DNA of 64,000 bases, from positions 19,900 through 83,899 of the forward strand of contig DFXY01000066.1 in NCBI GenBank assembly GCA_002381945.1, read 5' to 3'. Positions 17,214 through 26,390 of the stretch are shown in pieces. Source of the stretch: Bacteriovoracaceae bacterium UBA4096 (GTDB lineage: Bacteria > Bdellovibrionota > Bacteriovoracia > Bacteriovoracales > Bacteriovoracaceae). Every line of letters starts with the position of its first letter. Position 1 is the first letter of the stretch. The position numbers and the translations under genes were made by a program. The notes under the pieces were generated by a model. That model worked only from the letters and a program-made list of their open reading frames with translations. It had not been told where the DNA came from and did no database searches.

Positions 17214-19244
17214 ATGCAAAATCCACTACTCGAAAAACCATCGGCCAGTCATGGGGCCTATCCTTTTGATAGAGTTCAGCCTTCAGATTTTCTTCCGGCC
17301 TTAAAAGCTGCTATCGATACCGCTAAAGGGCGGCTTGAAGTCTTTAAGAAAGATAAGCGAACTGATTTCCAACATGTCATAGTGGAAAAAGGGGATATCA
17401 CAGAAGAAGTGGATTACATCGCCGGGATTTTCTTCAACCTCCATTCAGCAGAATGCACAGAGGAATTGGATAAGATCTCTCCTGAAATGTCAGAGCATCT
17501 GACACGTTTTGGAAATGATATCTCGCTTGATCCTGAGATTTTTGCCAAGGTCAAAATTTGTTACGATACCCGTCTTGCGCAAAAACTAAATAGTGAAGAA
17601 ATGACGATTATTGAGAAGACTTATAAGTCTTTCGTTAGAAATGGTGCACTTCTGGCGGAGAGTGAGAAGAGCAGAATGAGGGAGCTAGATGAGAAGCTGG
17701 CCAAACTGACTCTGGCCTTCTCACAGAATGTTTTAAAGGCAACCAATGATTATTTGATGGAGATTACTGATAAGGCCGATCTCGATGGATTGCCAGAAGG
17801 TGTGATTGAAGCAGCTGCTGAGCTTGCCGAGAAAAAAGGAAAGGCCGGTAGCTGGTGCTTTAGCCTGGACGTGCCATCCATGCTGCCGTTTATGACTTAT
17901 TCAAAACGCCGTGATTTACGTAAGCAGTTACTGACTGCCAGCTCTTCGAAAACTTTTAATACAAAATTTGATAATCAGGAAAACTTAAAAGAAATTCTGA
18001 AACTCCGAACTGAACGTGCCAAAATTCTGGGATTTAACACTCATGCAGACTATGTTTTGGAAGAACGCATGGCCATGTCGCCAAAAAAGGTCATGGATTT
18101 TCTTGAGGAACTTCTTGCGAAAGCAAAACCTCATGCTGAGAAAGATATTAATCGCCTTAAAAAACTTGCTCAGGAATTGGATGGTATCACTGATCTGCAG
18201 GCATATGACACTGCTTACTATTCAGAGATTCTGAAAAAGCGTGAACTGGATATGGATGATGAAATGCTAAGACCCTATTTCAAGCTTGAGAACGTGGTCG
18301 ATGGTATTTTTAAAGTGGCCAATCTTCTCTATAGTCTTAACTTTAAGGAAGTTTTCAATATCCCAAAATATCATGAGGATGTCAGAACGTTTGAAGTCTA
18401 TGATGAAGAGACTAAATCTTTCGTAGGTCTTTTTTATACAGATTTTTTTCCACGTTCTACCAAGCGTGGTGGGGCCTGGATGTCAGGGGTAAAAGAGCAG
18501 GGGATGTATCAAGGAAAAGTTGAACGCCCCCATATTATGATTGTTTGTAACTTCACCAAACCAACCAAAACCAAGCCTTCACTTTTAACATTAGATGAAG
18601 TGCTGACTCTTTACCATGAATTTGGTCATGCTCTCCATGGGCTCTTGTCCAACGTTAAATATCGTGACCTTTCAGGCACAAATGTTTATTGGGATTTTGT
18701 AGAGCTTCCATCTCAAATTATGGAAAACTGGGTACTGGAAAAAGAGTGCCTCGATCTTTTTGCTGTTCACTATGAAACTGGCGAGAAAATTCCAAATGAG
18801 CTGGTTCAGAAAATCAAAGCAAGTGGGAAATTTTTGGAAGGTCTTGGAACATTAAGGCAGCTCTCTTTTGCTTTTCTCGATATGTCCTACCATACGGTTA
18901 ATCCAGATTCCATTAAGGATATTGCTGAATTTGAAACTAAAACAATTGAGAAAACCACGTTGCTACCAAAAATTCCTGGTACCAGTATATCTACCTCGTT
19001 TTCACATATTTTTGCCGGAGGTTATTCGGCCGGATACTACTCTTATAAATGGGCCGAAGTTCTGGATGCAGATGCCTTCGAGTTCTTCCAAATTTCCGGA
19101 ATCTTCAATCGGGAAGTTGCCAGGAAGTTTCGTGAGTTTATTCTTGAACGAGGTGGAACTGAGCACCCCATGGAACTGTATAAAAAATTCAGAGGTCAGG
19201 AGCCGGATGTTGGGGCCCTCCTCCGAAGGGCCGGACTTCATTAA
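17214..19244 (+). CDS. M3-family oligopeptidase (oligopeptidase A-like)
   Basis: A cytoplasmic zinc metallopeptidase of 676 residues that cleaves short peptides. It has the zinc motif HEFGH at residues 468-472 with the downstream Glu ligand in the FVELPSQIMENW segment, and the typical NPLL start of the M3A family. The ELPSQxMENW form is closer to oligopeptidase A (PrlC) than to peptidyl-dipeptidase Dcp, but a safe choice is not possible by eye. GAGG lies 7 nt before the ATG and 2 nt after the transporter stop, so it may be part of that operon. It would complete the breakdown of peptides brought in by the Opp importer. Confidence 0.92.
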   Translation: MQNPLLEKPSASHGAYPFDRVQPSDFLPALKAAIDTAKGRLEVFKKDKRTDFQHVIVEKGDITEEVDYIAGIFFNLHSAECTEELDKISPEMSEHLTRFGNDISLDPEIFAKVKICYDTRLAQKLNSEEMTIIEKTYKSFVRNGALLAESEKSRMRELDEKLAKLTLAFSQNVLKATNDYLMEITDKADLDGLPEGVIEAAAELAEKKGKAGSWCFSLDVPSMLPFMTYSKRRDLRKQLLTASSSKTFNTKFDNQENLKEILKLRTERAKILGFNTHADYVLEERMAMSPKKVMDFLEELLAKAKPHAEKDINRLKKLAQELDGITDLQAYDTAYYSEILKKRELDMDDEMLRPYFKLENVVDGIFKVANLLYSLNFKEVFNIPKYHEDVRTFEVYDEETKSFVGLFYTDFFPRSTKRGGAWMSGVKEQGMYQGKVERPHIMIVCNFTKPTKTKPSLLTLDEVLTLYHEFGHALHGLLSNVKYRDLSGTNVYWDFVELPSQIMENWVLEKECLDLFAVHYETGEKIPNELVQKIKASGKFLEGLGTLRQLSFAFLDMSYHTVNPDSIKDIAEFETKTIEKTTLLPKIPGTSISTSFSHIFAGGYSAGYYSYKWAEVLDADAFEFFQISGIFNREVARKFREFILERGGTEHPMELYKKFRGQEPDVGALLRRAGLH

Positions 19245-19248
19245 GCCA

Positions 19249-19272
19249 AAGGGACGATTTATCGTCCCTTTT
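19249..19272 (+). terminator. Terminator hairpin after the M3 peptidase gene
   Basis: Perfect inverted repeat AAGGGACGAT/ATCGTCCCTT (10 bp, minimal loop) ending in four T residues, 4 nt after the stop codon. Confidence 0.85.
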
Positions 19273-19356
19273 ATGACCTGAAGAGAATCTAAAGTTTTAT
19301 TAAGTTTACTCATAGATTATTCAAGGTTAGTTTGCGAAATTCCTATGAGGTCTGCA

Positions 19357-21417
19357 ATGCATGATAAATTTGAGCTCTATCACACTGCTCTGAGCTGGTT
19401 TGCAAAAAACCCTGAGATTTATCGGACTAGTCGTTACCAAGCGCTGGAAATTCTCTGTAAAAAAATTTCTGAAGTGATGGAGATCGAGCGCGTAGGTGTG
19501 TGGTTCTTTACTGTCGACAAAGAGGCCATGTACGAAGAGATGACCTATATTGTAAATGGTAAAAATACACAGGGTTCGATCATTAAGAGAAATGACTTAC
19601 CTATATATTTCAAACATATTCGTGAGGAAAGAGTTGTTACTTGTGAAGATACTTTCAGTGACGAAGCCACATCTGAATTAATTGAAAGCTATATGCTGCC
19701 CCATAATGTTCATGCACTACTTGATGCCCCAATCTTTTCTGATGGAGAGATGATTGGAGTACTTTGTTGCGAAAAAGAAAGTATCCCCAAAAAATGGGAT
19801 AATCCGGATAAGAATTTTTCAGTCAGTTGTTCGGATTTCATCGGAAGATTGATTGAGGGTGAAAAGCGACATACCTATGAAAAAGAACTTCGACACCGGA
19901 TCAACTATCTTGAAAATGATCTAAAAAGAAAACTGGATGATTTGAATGAAGCTAAGTTAAGTCTTGATCTTGCTTTAGAAGGGGCCCAGGTTGGGAAGTG
20001 GGAATTAGATATCAGGTCTAATAAACTCTCACTTAACAAGACCTGGTATACCAAGCTTGGCTATTCATACAATGAATTGCCTCAAGAAGTTGCTACCCTA
20101 AAGAAGGTTCTCCATCCTGAAGATGCTGACCGGGTTTTTGAGGAGATAGATCGCCATATTAGAGGCGAGACCATATTCTATGAATGTCGCTATAGAATGA
20201 TCACTAAGTCGGGTGACATTCAATGGTGCCTGGACCGTGGTTGTATCATTCAAAGAAATAATGATGGCACTCCTCAGAGAATCATTGGAGTCAATGTAAA
20301 CGTGACGCCAATTCTAAAGTGGGAACAAAGTCTCATCATTTCTGAGCAACAACTCAAATCAATGATTCAATCACTACCCACTCCCGTGGCGATGTTTGAT
20401 AAAGACTTCAATTATCTTGCGTTTAGTTCTCGTTGGCTTGAAGAGTGGAAGTTCATGAGTAATGCCAAGGAAGGGGAGAATGTTAAACAAACATTCCGCC
20501 CTGAATGGATTGAGGCCATGAAGAAGGCCATGGAAGGAAATATCCTTTCTAGGGATGAAGACTTAATCGAATTTTCTCAAGGTCAGGAGCTGTGGCTAAA
20601 ATGGACCATTCAACCCTGGAAAAACGTAAACCAGGATGTTGGTGGAGTCATTGTCATGGCGGAAAATATCACGGGCCGTAAAGAAGCTGAGATGCGGCTC
20701 GCCCAGGCTTCAAAGCTTTCGGCCTTGGGTGAAATGGCGGGTGGGATTGCCCATGAGATTAATAATCCGCTAAGTATCATTAAAGGTTATATTGATCTTT
20801 TAAGACGACATTCCTCACGACATTCTTTGAGCCCTGAACTTCTTATTCAGTACATTGATAAAATGGATAGTACTGTTTCCCGTATTTCAAGAATTGTGAA
20901 CGGTATGAGACGATTTTCAAGAGAATCATCAATGGATGAGAAGGTTAAATACTCACTTAATAAAATCGTGGAAGAGACATTGGATATTTGCCAGGAACGA
21001 ATCAACAACAACGGAACCGCTGTTGATGTGGAATACTTACCGCATGATTCTTATATCTTGTGTCGTCCGGTTGAGATATCCCAAGTGATATTGAATCTGA
21101 TCAATAATTCCTACCAGGCAACTTTTAGTTATCCTCATCCCTGGATTAAAATTATAATGAAAGATCTGGGCGATACCTATCGTGTTCAGGTCATTGATTG
21201 TGGAGAACGAATTTCTCCGGCCATCCGCCAGAAGCTATTCCAGCCTTTTTTTACTACCAAGGATATCGGTGTTGGTACTGGTCTGGGTTTAAGTATCTCA
21301 AGAGGGATTGTAGAGGAGCACCATGGGAAACTCTACTATCAGGATGAAGCCCCTAATACGACATTTGTGATTGATCTTCCAAAGCTTGACACGGCAAGTA
21401 CTCAAATTTCGCATTAA
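19357..21417 (+). CDS. Sensor histidine kinase with GAF and two PAS domains
   Basis: A soluble 686-residue kinase without membrane segments. Order: GAF (about 15-165), short coiled coil, PAS (205-325, with a PAC-like YRMITKSGDIQW segment), second PAS (330-445), HisKA with phospho-acceptor His466 (AGGIAHEINNPLS), and HATPase (560-680) with N-box (NLINNSYQA), G1 (DCGE), and G2 (GTGLGLS). The ATG at 19357 is preferred, because GAGG lies 6 nt upstream; an ATG at 19345 exists. The GAF and PAS domains suggest a cytoplasmic or redox/ligand signal. No response regulator is adjacent; the pair at 9052-10394 is a possible but unlinked partner. Its 3' end overlaps the convergent nuclease gene by 65 nt. 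Confidence 0.93.
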   Translation: MHDKFELYHTALSWFAKNPEIYRTSRYQALEILCKKISEVMEIERVGVWFFTVDKEAMYEEMTYIVNGKNTQGSIIKRNDLPIYFKHIREERVVTCEDTFSDEATSELIESYMLPHNVHALLDAPIFSDGEMIGVLCCEKESIPKKWDNPDKNFSVSCSDFIGRLIEGEKRHTYEKELRHRINYLENDLKRKLDDLNEAKLSLDLALEGAQVGKWELDIRSNKLSLNKTWYTKLGYSYNELPQEVATLKKVLHPEDADRVFEEIDRHIRGETIFYECRYRMITKSGDIQWCLDRGCIIQRNNDGTPQRIIGVNVNVTPILKWEQSLIISEQQLKSMIQSLPTPVAMFDKDFNYLAFSSRWLEEWKFMSNAKEGENVKQTFRPEWIEAMKKAMEGNILSRDEDLIEFSQGQELWLKWTIQPWKNVNQDVGGVIVMAENITGRKEAEMRLAQASKLSALGEMAGGIAHEINNPLSIIKGYIDLLRRHSSRHSLSPELLIQYIDKMDSTVSRISRIVNGMRRFSRESSMDEKVKYSLNKIVEETLDICQERINNNGTAVDVEYLPHDSYILCRPVEISQVILNLINNSYQATFSYPHPWIKIIMKDLGDTYRVQVIDCGERISPAIRQKLFQPFFTTKDIGVGTGLGLSISRGIVEEHHGKLYYQDEAPNTTFVIDLPKLDTASTQISH

Positions 21418-22114
21418 AGTCCCACTTCCCTAAGTCAGCTCTTTTTTCTACGGCTTCTTCGACGTCATCTTTTAAGAATTGAAAAAAATCAAAGCCGCTT
21501 AAGTCTTCAACCTTATCTATGGTTGTCGCATAAGCTGCAAGATCCTTGTAAGGAACATCAGTATGCATTAGGAATGCCATACCTTCATAAGTTGAACCAT
21601 TCTGTCTAAGAATGACCTTATAGTATTCATCAGGAACTGATATTTGGTTTTGTTTTCCTATGACAGGGAGATTTTGATTCAGAATAGGACCTGTTACGAT
21701 CCAGATCTTTTTGTATTTAAGCGCCCATGATCTCATAAGATGTTCTAACTGCCCCCAGCGGCCCTGATTAAAGGGTCCTGGTTGAGGAGTCATATTGCTG
21801 AAGAAAAATGTTTCCTTCATGGCCTGTGAAGTAAATTTCATGTCTCCGGCCGGAACCAGATGGCCGCGATCAAATCCGCTCCCCTTGTAATCACTGGCAA
21901 CGGCAGATCCGGTGGAAACCAGTGGATCTGCTCTAAAGCTATTGGAACGTTTTACGCAATTTTGAATTTTTGCATGATCAAGTTCGTATGAGACCCAATT
22001 GGCCACTTCATGTTCTTCATTATAATTGAGCGTGTAAAATTTATGCTGAATGATCTCTTCAGAAGAATAAGCGTTAAGGGAAAAGAAAATTGTTAAAAGA
22101 AGAAGTGGCCTCAT
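21353..22114 (-). CDS. Secreted DNA/RNA non-specific endonuclease
   Basis: A 253-residue exported nuclease of the Serratia/NucA type, which cuts DNA and RNA without sequence specificity. The catalytic DRGH motif is seen as GFDRGHLVPAGDM (general base His), followed by the metal-binding Asn in FFFSNMTPQPGPFNQGRWGQLE. The start at 22114 places a signal peptide (RPLLLLTIFFSLNA) at the N-terminus; ATG 22141 would add nine residues. A 15-bp hairpin covers both starts. It lies just downstream of the 5'-nucleotidase gene on the same strand, which suggests a nucleic-acid-scavenging pair in the periplasm or outside the cell. Confidence 0.9.
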   Translation of the reverse strand: MRPLLLLTIFFSLNAYSSEEIIQHKFYTLNYNEEHEVANWVSYELDHAKIQNCVKRSNSFRADPLVSTGSAVASDYKGSGFDRGHLVPAGDMKFTSQAMKETFFFSNMTPQPGPFNQGRWGQLEHLMRSWALKYKKIWIVTGPILNQNLPVIGKQNQISVPDEYYKVILRQNGSTYEGMAFLMHTDVPYKDLAAYATTIDKVEDLSGFDFFQFLKDDVEEAVEKRADLGKWDFNAKFEYLPCQALEDQSQMSY

Positions 22115-22140
22115 CCTTATTAGGATAAGGGATGAGGCCA
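22106..22140 (-). promoter_or_regulatory. Hairpin over the nuclease start codon
   Basis: A 15-bp stem with one bulged base and a 4-nt loop, reading TGGCCTCATCC(C)TTAT and its complement. On the minus strand it lies between the 5'-nucleotidase stop and the nuclease signal-peptide codons, and contains both candidate ATGs. A pyrimidine-rich tract follows, so it could act as an intrinsic terminator or hide the ribosome site. Confidence 0.6.
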
Positions 22141-22180
22141 TAATCTCATAGAAAACTTTTACAAACTGTTCTGATCAGTT

Positions 22181-23716
22181 TTATTTTATTTTGATGTAAC
22201 CTGTAGGGGCAAAATCTTTCGCCTTCAAATCACTCTTTTTGTTCTGAATGAATTCTTTAAGCAAGTCTGCATCGATGTGACCGTATTTTATATAGGGGAC
22301 TGTTGGATATTTATCTCCGCCTTTAGCAATAAACTCTGGTAGCGCCAGGCTATACTTTTGCGTCGCAACAACTGGTTTCCCATTAACCTTCAAAGATTGA
22401 ATCTTTTGAGATTTTTTATCCAAGACAACTTCGATGCCACTAAACTGCGGAAAACTTCCCGAGCCAGGAGTAAGCTTAGTTACAACATACTCAATATAAT
22501 TTCTTAGATCTTTTCCAGAAAATTCCGTAGTCACAACTTCTCCCCCGAAAGGCAGTACCATCATGACAGTTTCAACTGAGATTTTTCCCGGATAGATAGA
22601 GTCTCTGATTCCACCGGAATTAGTAAGACCAATGTCTGCATTAAATTTTTCACGGTAAGATCGGGCCACTAAATTACCCAGATTGGTTTCCTGGGTTCTT
22701 ACCAGATCACGTCTTCCAATGAATTCGACCTCGGCTGAGCCAATTTCTATGGCAAGCGACTTATCACCTTGTTCTTTATATGGCCTAAGGAGCGCATGGA
22801 TTTTTTCATCATCTTTAATTTTGACGGTCGAATCTTTAAGGTTTACCGGAATCAACTGATAGCTCTTGAGAGTAACTTCGCCATCTTTAAACTCCAGATC
22901 AACTTTTCCTACATATTTACCCCATTCAAAAGCTTGAACGATAATCGTCCCATTCTGAATATCCGGTTTAAAGAGCGGCTTTTGAGTATGGCCCCCAATG
23001 ATCACGTCAATGCCATCAACTTTGCGGGCGAGAGTCACATCTCCAGGAGCATCTGCCCCATGTTTCTCATCCGGATAGTGTCCAATATGAGTAAGTGCAA
23101 TCAGGACATCTGATTTAGGTCTGAGTAAAGGAACCAGCTTTTTGGCCTCTTCCACTGAAGGTATAAAAGTTAGACCTGCTGAGTTTTCAGGTTTTGATTT
23201 TTTTGGAGTGTCTTCTGTCGTGAGACCAAAAACCGTTACTTTCAGCCCATCTAGATTCTTCGTAACATGGGAAGGAAATACTCTCTCGTTAGTTTTATCA
23301 TCGTAAATATTTGCCGAAATAAATGGGAATTTGGCCCATTCTCTTTGTTGCTTCAAAATGGTTTTAAGAGGCTTATCAAATTCATGATTTCCTACCGCCA
23401 TGACATCATAACCAATCGCTGCCATTCCTTTAAAGTCTGGTTCAGCATCCAAAAGATCAGATTGAGGAACACCAGTGTTCACATCTCCCGCATCTAAAAG
23501 CAGAACTTCTCCTCCCTGATTTTCAACTTCTTCTCTAAGTTGCTTGATCAAAGTTGCACGTGCTGCCAGACCATATTCTCCATCCTTATTTGACCAGAAA
23601 CGCCCATGATGGTCGTTGGTGTGCAGGATAGTGAGCTTGTAGGTTTTACCCTTGGTGTAGTTTTGGGCGCAGGAGATTAAAAAGACGAAAGGAAGGGCTA
23701 AAAAAAGTGACTTCAT
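22181..23716 (-). CDS. 5'-nucleotidase lipoprotein (UshA family)
   Basis: A 511-residue cell-envelope hydrolase that removes phosphate from nucleotides (5'-nucleotidase/UDP-sugar hydrolase family). It starts with a lipoprotein signal (lipobox LISC, Cys at residue 16), so it is membrane-anchored rather than free in the periplasm as UshA. The metallophosphoesterase domain has ILHTNDHHGR, DAGD, GNHEFD and GGHTQ motifs binding two metals, and the C-terminal domain has the substrate-binding N-S-G-G-I-R and the final FIAKGGDKY region. The start at 23716 is chosen because GGAGG lies 5 nt upstream and it begins the signal peptide; the longer frame to 23773 lacks both. The secreted nuclease follows downstream. 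Confidence 0.93.
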   Translation of the reverse strand: MKSLFLALPFVFLISCAQNYTKGKTYKLTILHTNDHHGRFWSNKDGEYGLAARATLIKQLREEVENQGGEVLLLDAGDVNTGVPQSDLLDAEPDFKGMAAIGYDVMAVGNHEFDKPLKTILKQQREWAKFPFISANIYDDKTNERVFPSHVTKNLDGLKVTVFGLTTEDTPKKSKPENSAGLTFIPSVEEAKKLVPLLRPKSDVLIALTHIGHYPDEKHGADAPGDVTLARKVDGIDVIIGGHTQKPLFKPDIQNGTIIVQAFEWGKYVGKVDLEFKDGEVTLKSYQLIPVNLKDSTVKIKDDEKIHALLRPYKEQGDKSLAIEIGSAEVEFIGRRDLVRTQETNLGNLVARSYREKFNADIGLTNSGGIRDSIYPGKISVETVMMVLPFGGEVVTTEFSGKDLRNYIEYVVTKLTPGSGSFPQFSGIEVVLDKKSQKIQSLKVNGKPVVATQKYSLALPEFIAKGGDKYPTVPYIKYGHIDADLLKEFIQNKKSDLKAKDFAPTGYIKIK

Positions 23717-24028
23717 GATTCCTCCAGGGGTTTCTGCTTTGTATCTAAAGACTGAAATTCTGGCCAGAACCAAGCGTGAAAATCCAAGCGAAGTATCATC
23801 AAATGAGGCTTTTTATGGGCAGTTTTATAATGAAGATTAGAATAGAAAGGGAGAAGGGGATATTTAAGAAATCTTAATAATTGCTCAGTGATTTAAGATG
23901 GTTAGTAGTTAAACCTTAAGAAGGTCTTGATTTTACTAAAGAATTCTTAAGAAAACTGTGGCTTTTTTTCAATTTGTACCGAGAAGAAGTTCGCCTGAAA
24001 ATTAAAAAAAATTTAACAAGGGGAAAAT
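23717..24028. other. Divergent intergenic region with four TTAAG-containing palindromes
   Basis: 312 nt without a gene between the divergently transcribed 5'-nucleotidase and the chemoreceptor. A TATAAT occurs at 23826-23831 without a good -35 element. Within 90 nt there are four TTAAG-centred sites: TTAAGA-AA-TCTTAA (23864-23877), ATTTAAGAT (23891-23899), CCTTAAGAAGG (23914-23924) and TTCTTAAGAA (23944-23953), the last overlapping AAGAATTCTT. This may be an operator cluster for the chemosensory operon. Confidence 0.45.
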
Positions 24029-25552
24029 ATGGAAGCCTTAAAGACTGTGCGCACTGAAACAAATGAGAAAGATCTAAATGGTATTTACCAGGCACTTAAT
24101 CGGGTTCAGGCCTTAATTGAATTCCATACTGACGGTACGATCATTGAGGCCAATGATAATTTTCTGACAGCTTTAGGATATTCCCTGGACGAGATTAAAG
24201 GCAAACACCACCGTATGTTCTGCGAAGAACAATACTCTTCAAGCCTTGCTTACCGCCAGTTTTGGGAGAAGCTCGGAAAGGGTGAGTTTGAGGCCGGGGA
24301 ATATAAGCGCATTGGAAAAGGCGGAAAGGAAATCTGGATTTATGCTTCTTATAATCCGATTTTTGATGAAAACGGCAAAGTGATTAAAGTCGTGAAGTTT
24401 GCTTCTGACATTACCGCAACCAAATTGAAAAATGCTGAGGTAGATGGAAAGTTAACTGCCATAGGTAAAGCTCAGGCGATCATAGAATTTGATTTAAATG
24501 GAATTGCACAGACAGCGAATGAGAATTTTCTTAAAACTTTGGGGTATTCATTAGATGAAGTCCAAGGAAAACATCACAGAATATTTTGTGAGGAAGCCTA
24601 TGTTAATAGCGCTGCCTATAAAGATTTTTGGTTAAAGCTTGGACGGGGAGAGTTCGATGCCGGCCGCTATAAACGCATCGGTAAAGGTGGTAAAGAAGTT
24701 TGGATTCAGGCCAGCTATAATCCCATTTTTGATACTAATGGCAAGCCTTATAAAATTGTTAAGTTTGCTACCGATATTTCTCTCCAGGTAGAGGTAGAGG
24801 AAACTGTTACTCGCATGTCTAATGAGTTTTCAGCTAATGCTGTGGATATCGCTGAGAAATCCCGTGGTGTTGCTCAAGGAGCACAAGCACTTGGTGCCAC
24901 AACAGAAGAGATGAATGCTTCGATTGAAGAACTGACAGCTTCCATTAACTCCATTGCCCAAAACTCTAAGAGTACCGATGCTGTTGCCAAAGCGACTCAC
25001 GCTGAAGCAGAAATTGGCTCTAAGGCCATCACAAAAGCAATTGAAGCAATGGAACTGATTACAAAATCTTCTGAAGATATAAGCGAAATCGTAAAAGTTA
25101 TCAGTGAAATTGCCGGACAGACTAATCTTCTCGCCTTTAATGCCGCCATTGAAGCCGCTCGGGCGGGAGAACATGGTCTAGGCTTTTCGGTGGTAGCGGA
25201 TGAGGTTCGGAAACTTGCCGAAAGATCATCTCAGGCCACGAAGGAAATTTCCAAACTGATTAATGAATCAGTGAAACGTGTCGCCCAGGGAAGTGAGATT
25301 TCTAAACAGGCCGGTGAAGCTTTTGAAAAAATCGTCACAGGAGTCAATAAAACGACTCAGGCCATTTCAGAAGTTTCTTATTCTGCAGAAGAGCAGTTGG
25401 TGGCGGCTCGTGAGATAAGTTCTGCCATTCAGCAAGTGGCCGAGGAAACTGAAAAGTCCGCTGCGGCGTCAGAGGCCATTGCCAATGCAACTAAGGGACT
25501 AACTGTCGGGGCTGAAGAGATGAAGAAAATGGTAGCTAAATTTAAAGGTTAA
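24029..25552 (+). CDS. Soluble chemoreceptor with two PAS domains
   Basis: A 507-residue methyl-accepting chemotaxis protein without signal peptide or membrane helices, so it senses cytoplasmic signals. Residues 20-140 and 145-262 are two nearly identical PAS domains (each ends in KRIGKGGKE, a YNPIFD segment and a VKFA-DI motif), so it arose by internal duplication as in BdlA/Aer-like receptors; the PAS fold often binds haem or FAD, but no binding residue can be confirmed here. Residues 265-505 are the signalling domain, with the conserved hairpin (AGQTNLLAFNAAIEAARAGE). No HAMP is seen. It is the first gene of an operon with CheR, CheD and a CheW protein. Confidence 0.95.
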   Translation: MEALKTVRTETNEKDLNGIYQALNRVQALIEFHTDGTIIEANDNFLTALGYSLDEIKGKHHRMFCEEQYSSSLAYRQFWEKLGKGEFEAGEYKRIGKGGKEIWIYASYNPIFDENGKVIKVVKFASDITATKLKNAEVDGKLTAIGKAQAIIEFDLNGIAQTANENFLKTLGYSLDEVQGKHHRIFCEEAYVNSAAYKDFWLKLGRGEFDAGRYKRIGKGGKEVWIQASYNPIFDTNGKPYKIVKFATDISLQVEVEETVTRMSNEFSANAVDIAEKSRGVAQGAQALGATTEEMNASIEELTASINSIAQNSKSTDAVAKATHAEAEIGSKAITKAIEAMELITKSSEDISEIVKVISEIAGQTNLLAFNAAIEAARAGEHGLGFSVVADEVRKLAERSSQATKEISKLINESVKRVAQGSEISKQAGEAFEKIVTGVNKTTQAISEVSYSAEEQLVAAREISSAIQQVAEETEKSAAASEAIANATKGLTVGAEEMKKMVAKFKG

Positions 25553-25553
25553 T

Positions 25554-26390
25554 ATGAATTTAAGTTTAGAAATTCAGGAACTGGACCAGACGACATTAGA
25601 AAAGATGTTGAAGTTAGTTCATAAACACACTGGTATTACCATGAACAGCAGTAAAAAGGCCCTGTTACAGGGCCGTTTACGCCCACGTGTTCGTGACCTG
25701 GGTCTTCATACCTATGATGACTACATAGAGTATCTTTCTTCTCACAAAGAAGAGGTTCAGGAATTCGTGAACATCATAACCACGAATGAAACTTCATTCT
25801 TCCGGACCCAGAGAGTTTGGGATTTTTTCAGCAATGATTTTCTACCGAAATGGGTGAGTGAAAATCCTGGGAAAACTCTAAACATCTGGTCGGCTGCTTC
25901 ATCATCCGGAGAAGAGGTTTATACTATCGGTATTTCTTGTGAGCAATTCCGGCAAAAGCATCCAGGTTTTGAGTACCACATTTTAGGAACAGACATTTCC
26001 ACTGAAGTTTTAAAAGTTGCTGAAGCTGGCGAATATAGTGGTCGGTCAATTGAAAACTTTAAAACTAATAACCGACCATTGTTTGATAAGTTTCTTATTC
26101 CAACAGGAAGCAGATTTAAGGTGGCACCTGAAATCAAGTCAAGGATTCGCTTTGCGGGTCATAATCTCTTTACTGTTCCAAAGCATAAAGAATTTTTTGA
26201 TATAGTTTTTCTCCGGAATGTGATGATTTATTTTGAAGCTCTTGATCAGGAAATAGTTCTGGGTAATGTCAGTAGAGCAATGCTTCCCAATGGTACTCTG
26301 GTGATTGGAGAATCAGAATCATTGAATAACTTGAAAACGTCATTCAATTTTAAATCTCCACTTATCTATGAGAAAAGCAGGAACCAGTGA
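25554..26390 (+). CDS. cheR: Chemotaxis protein methyltransferase CheR
   Basis: A 278-residue SAM-dependent methyltransferase that methylates Glu residues of chemoreceptors to adapt signalling. The N-terminal all-helical domain (about 1-80) is followed by the SAM-binding domain with TTNETSFFR (residues 79-87), the WSAASSSGEEVYTIG motif, GTDIS, and FLRNVMIYF near the end. It lies 1 nt after the receptor stop with an AAAGG site inside the receptor gene, and its TGA overlaps the GTG start of cheD. So the product probably adapts the receptor encoded just upstream. Confidence 0.96.
   Translation: MNLSLEIQELDQTTLEKMLKLVHKHTGITMNSSKKALLQGRLRPRVRDLGLHTYDDYIEYLSSHKEEVQEFVNIITTNETSFFRTQRVWDFFSNDFLPKWVSENPGKTLNIWSAASSSGEEVYTIGISCEQFRQKHPGFEYHILGTDISTEVLKVAEAGEYSGRSIENFKTNNRPLFDKFLIPTGSRFKVAPEIKSRIRFAGHNLFTVPKHKEFFDIVFLRNVMIYFEALDQEIVLGNVSRAMLPNGTLVIGESESLNNLKTSFNFKSPLIYEKSRNQ

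Noticed and set aside
19002..19313. Minus-strand open frame over the M3 peptidase end and terminator
   Set aside because: It runs through a strong terminator hairpin of the sense gene and has no coding signs.
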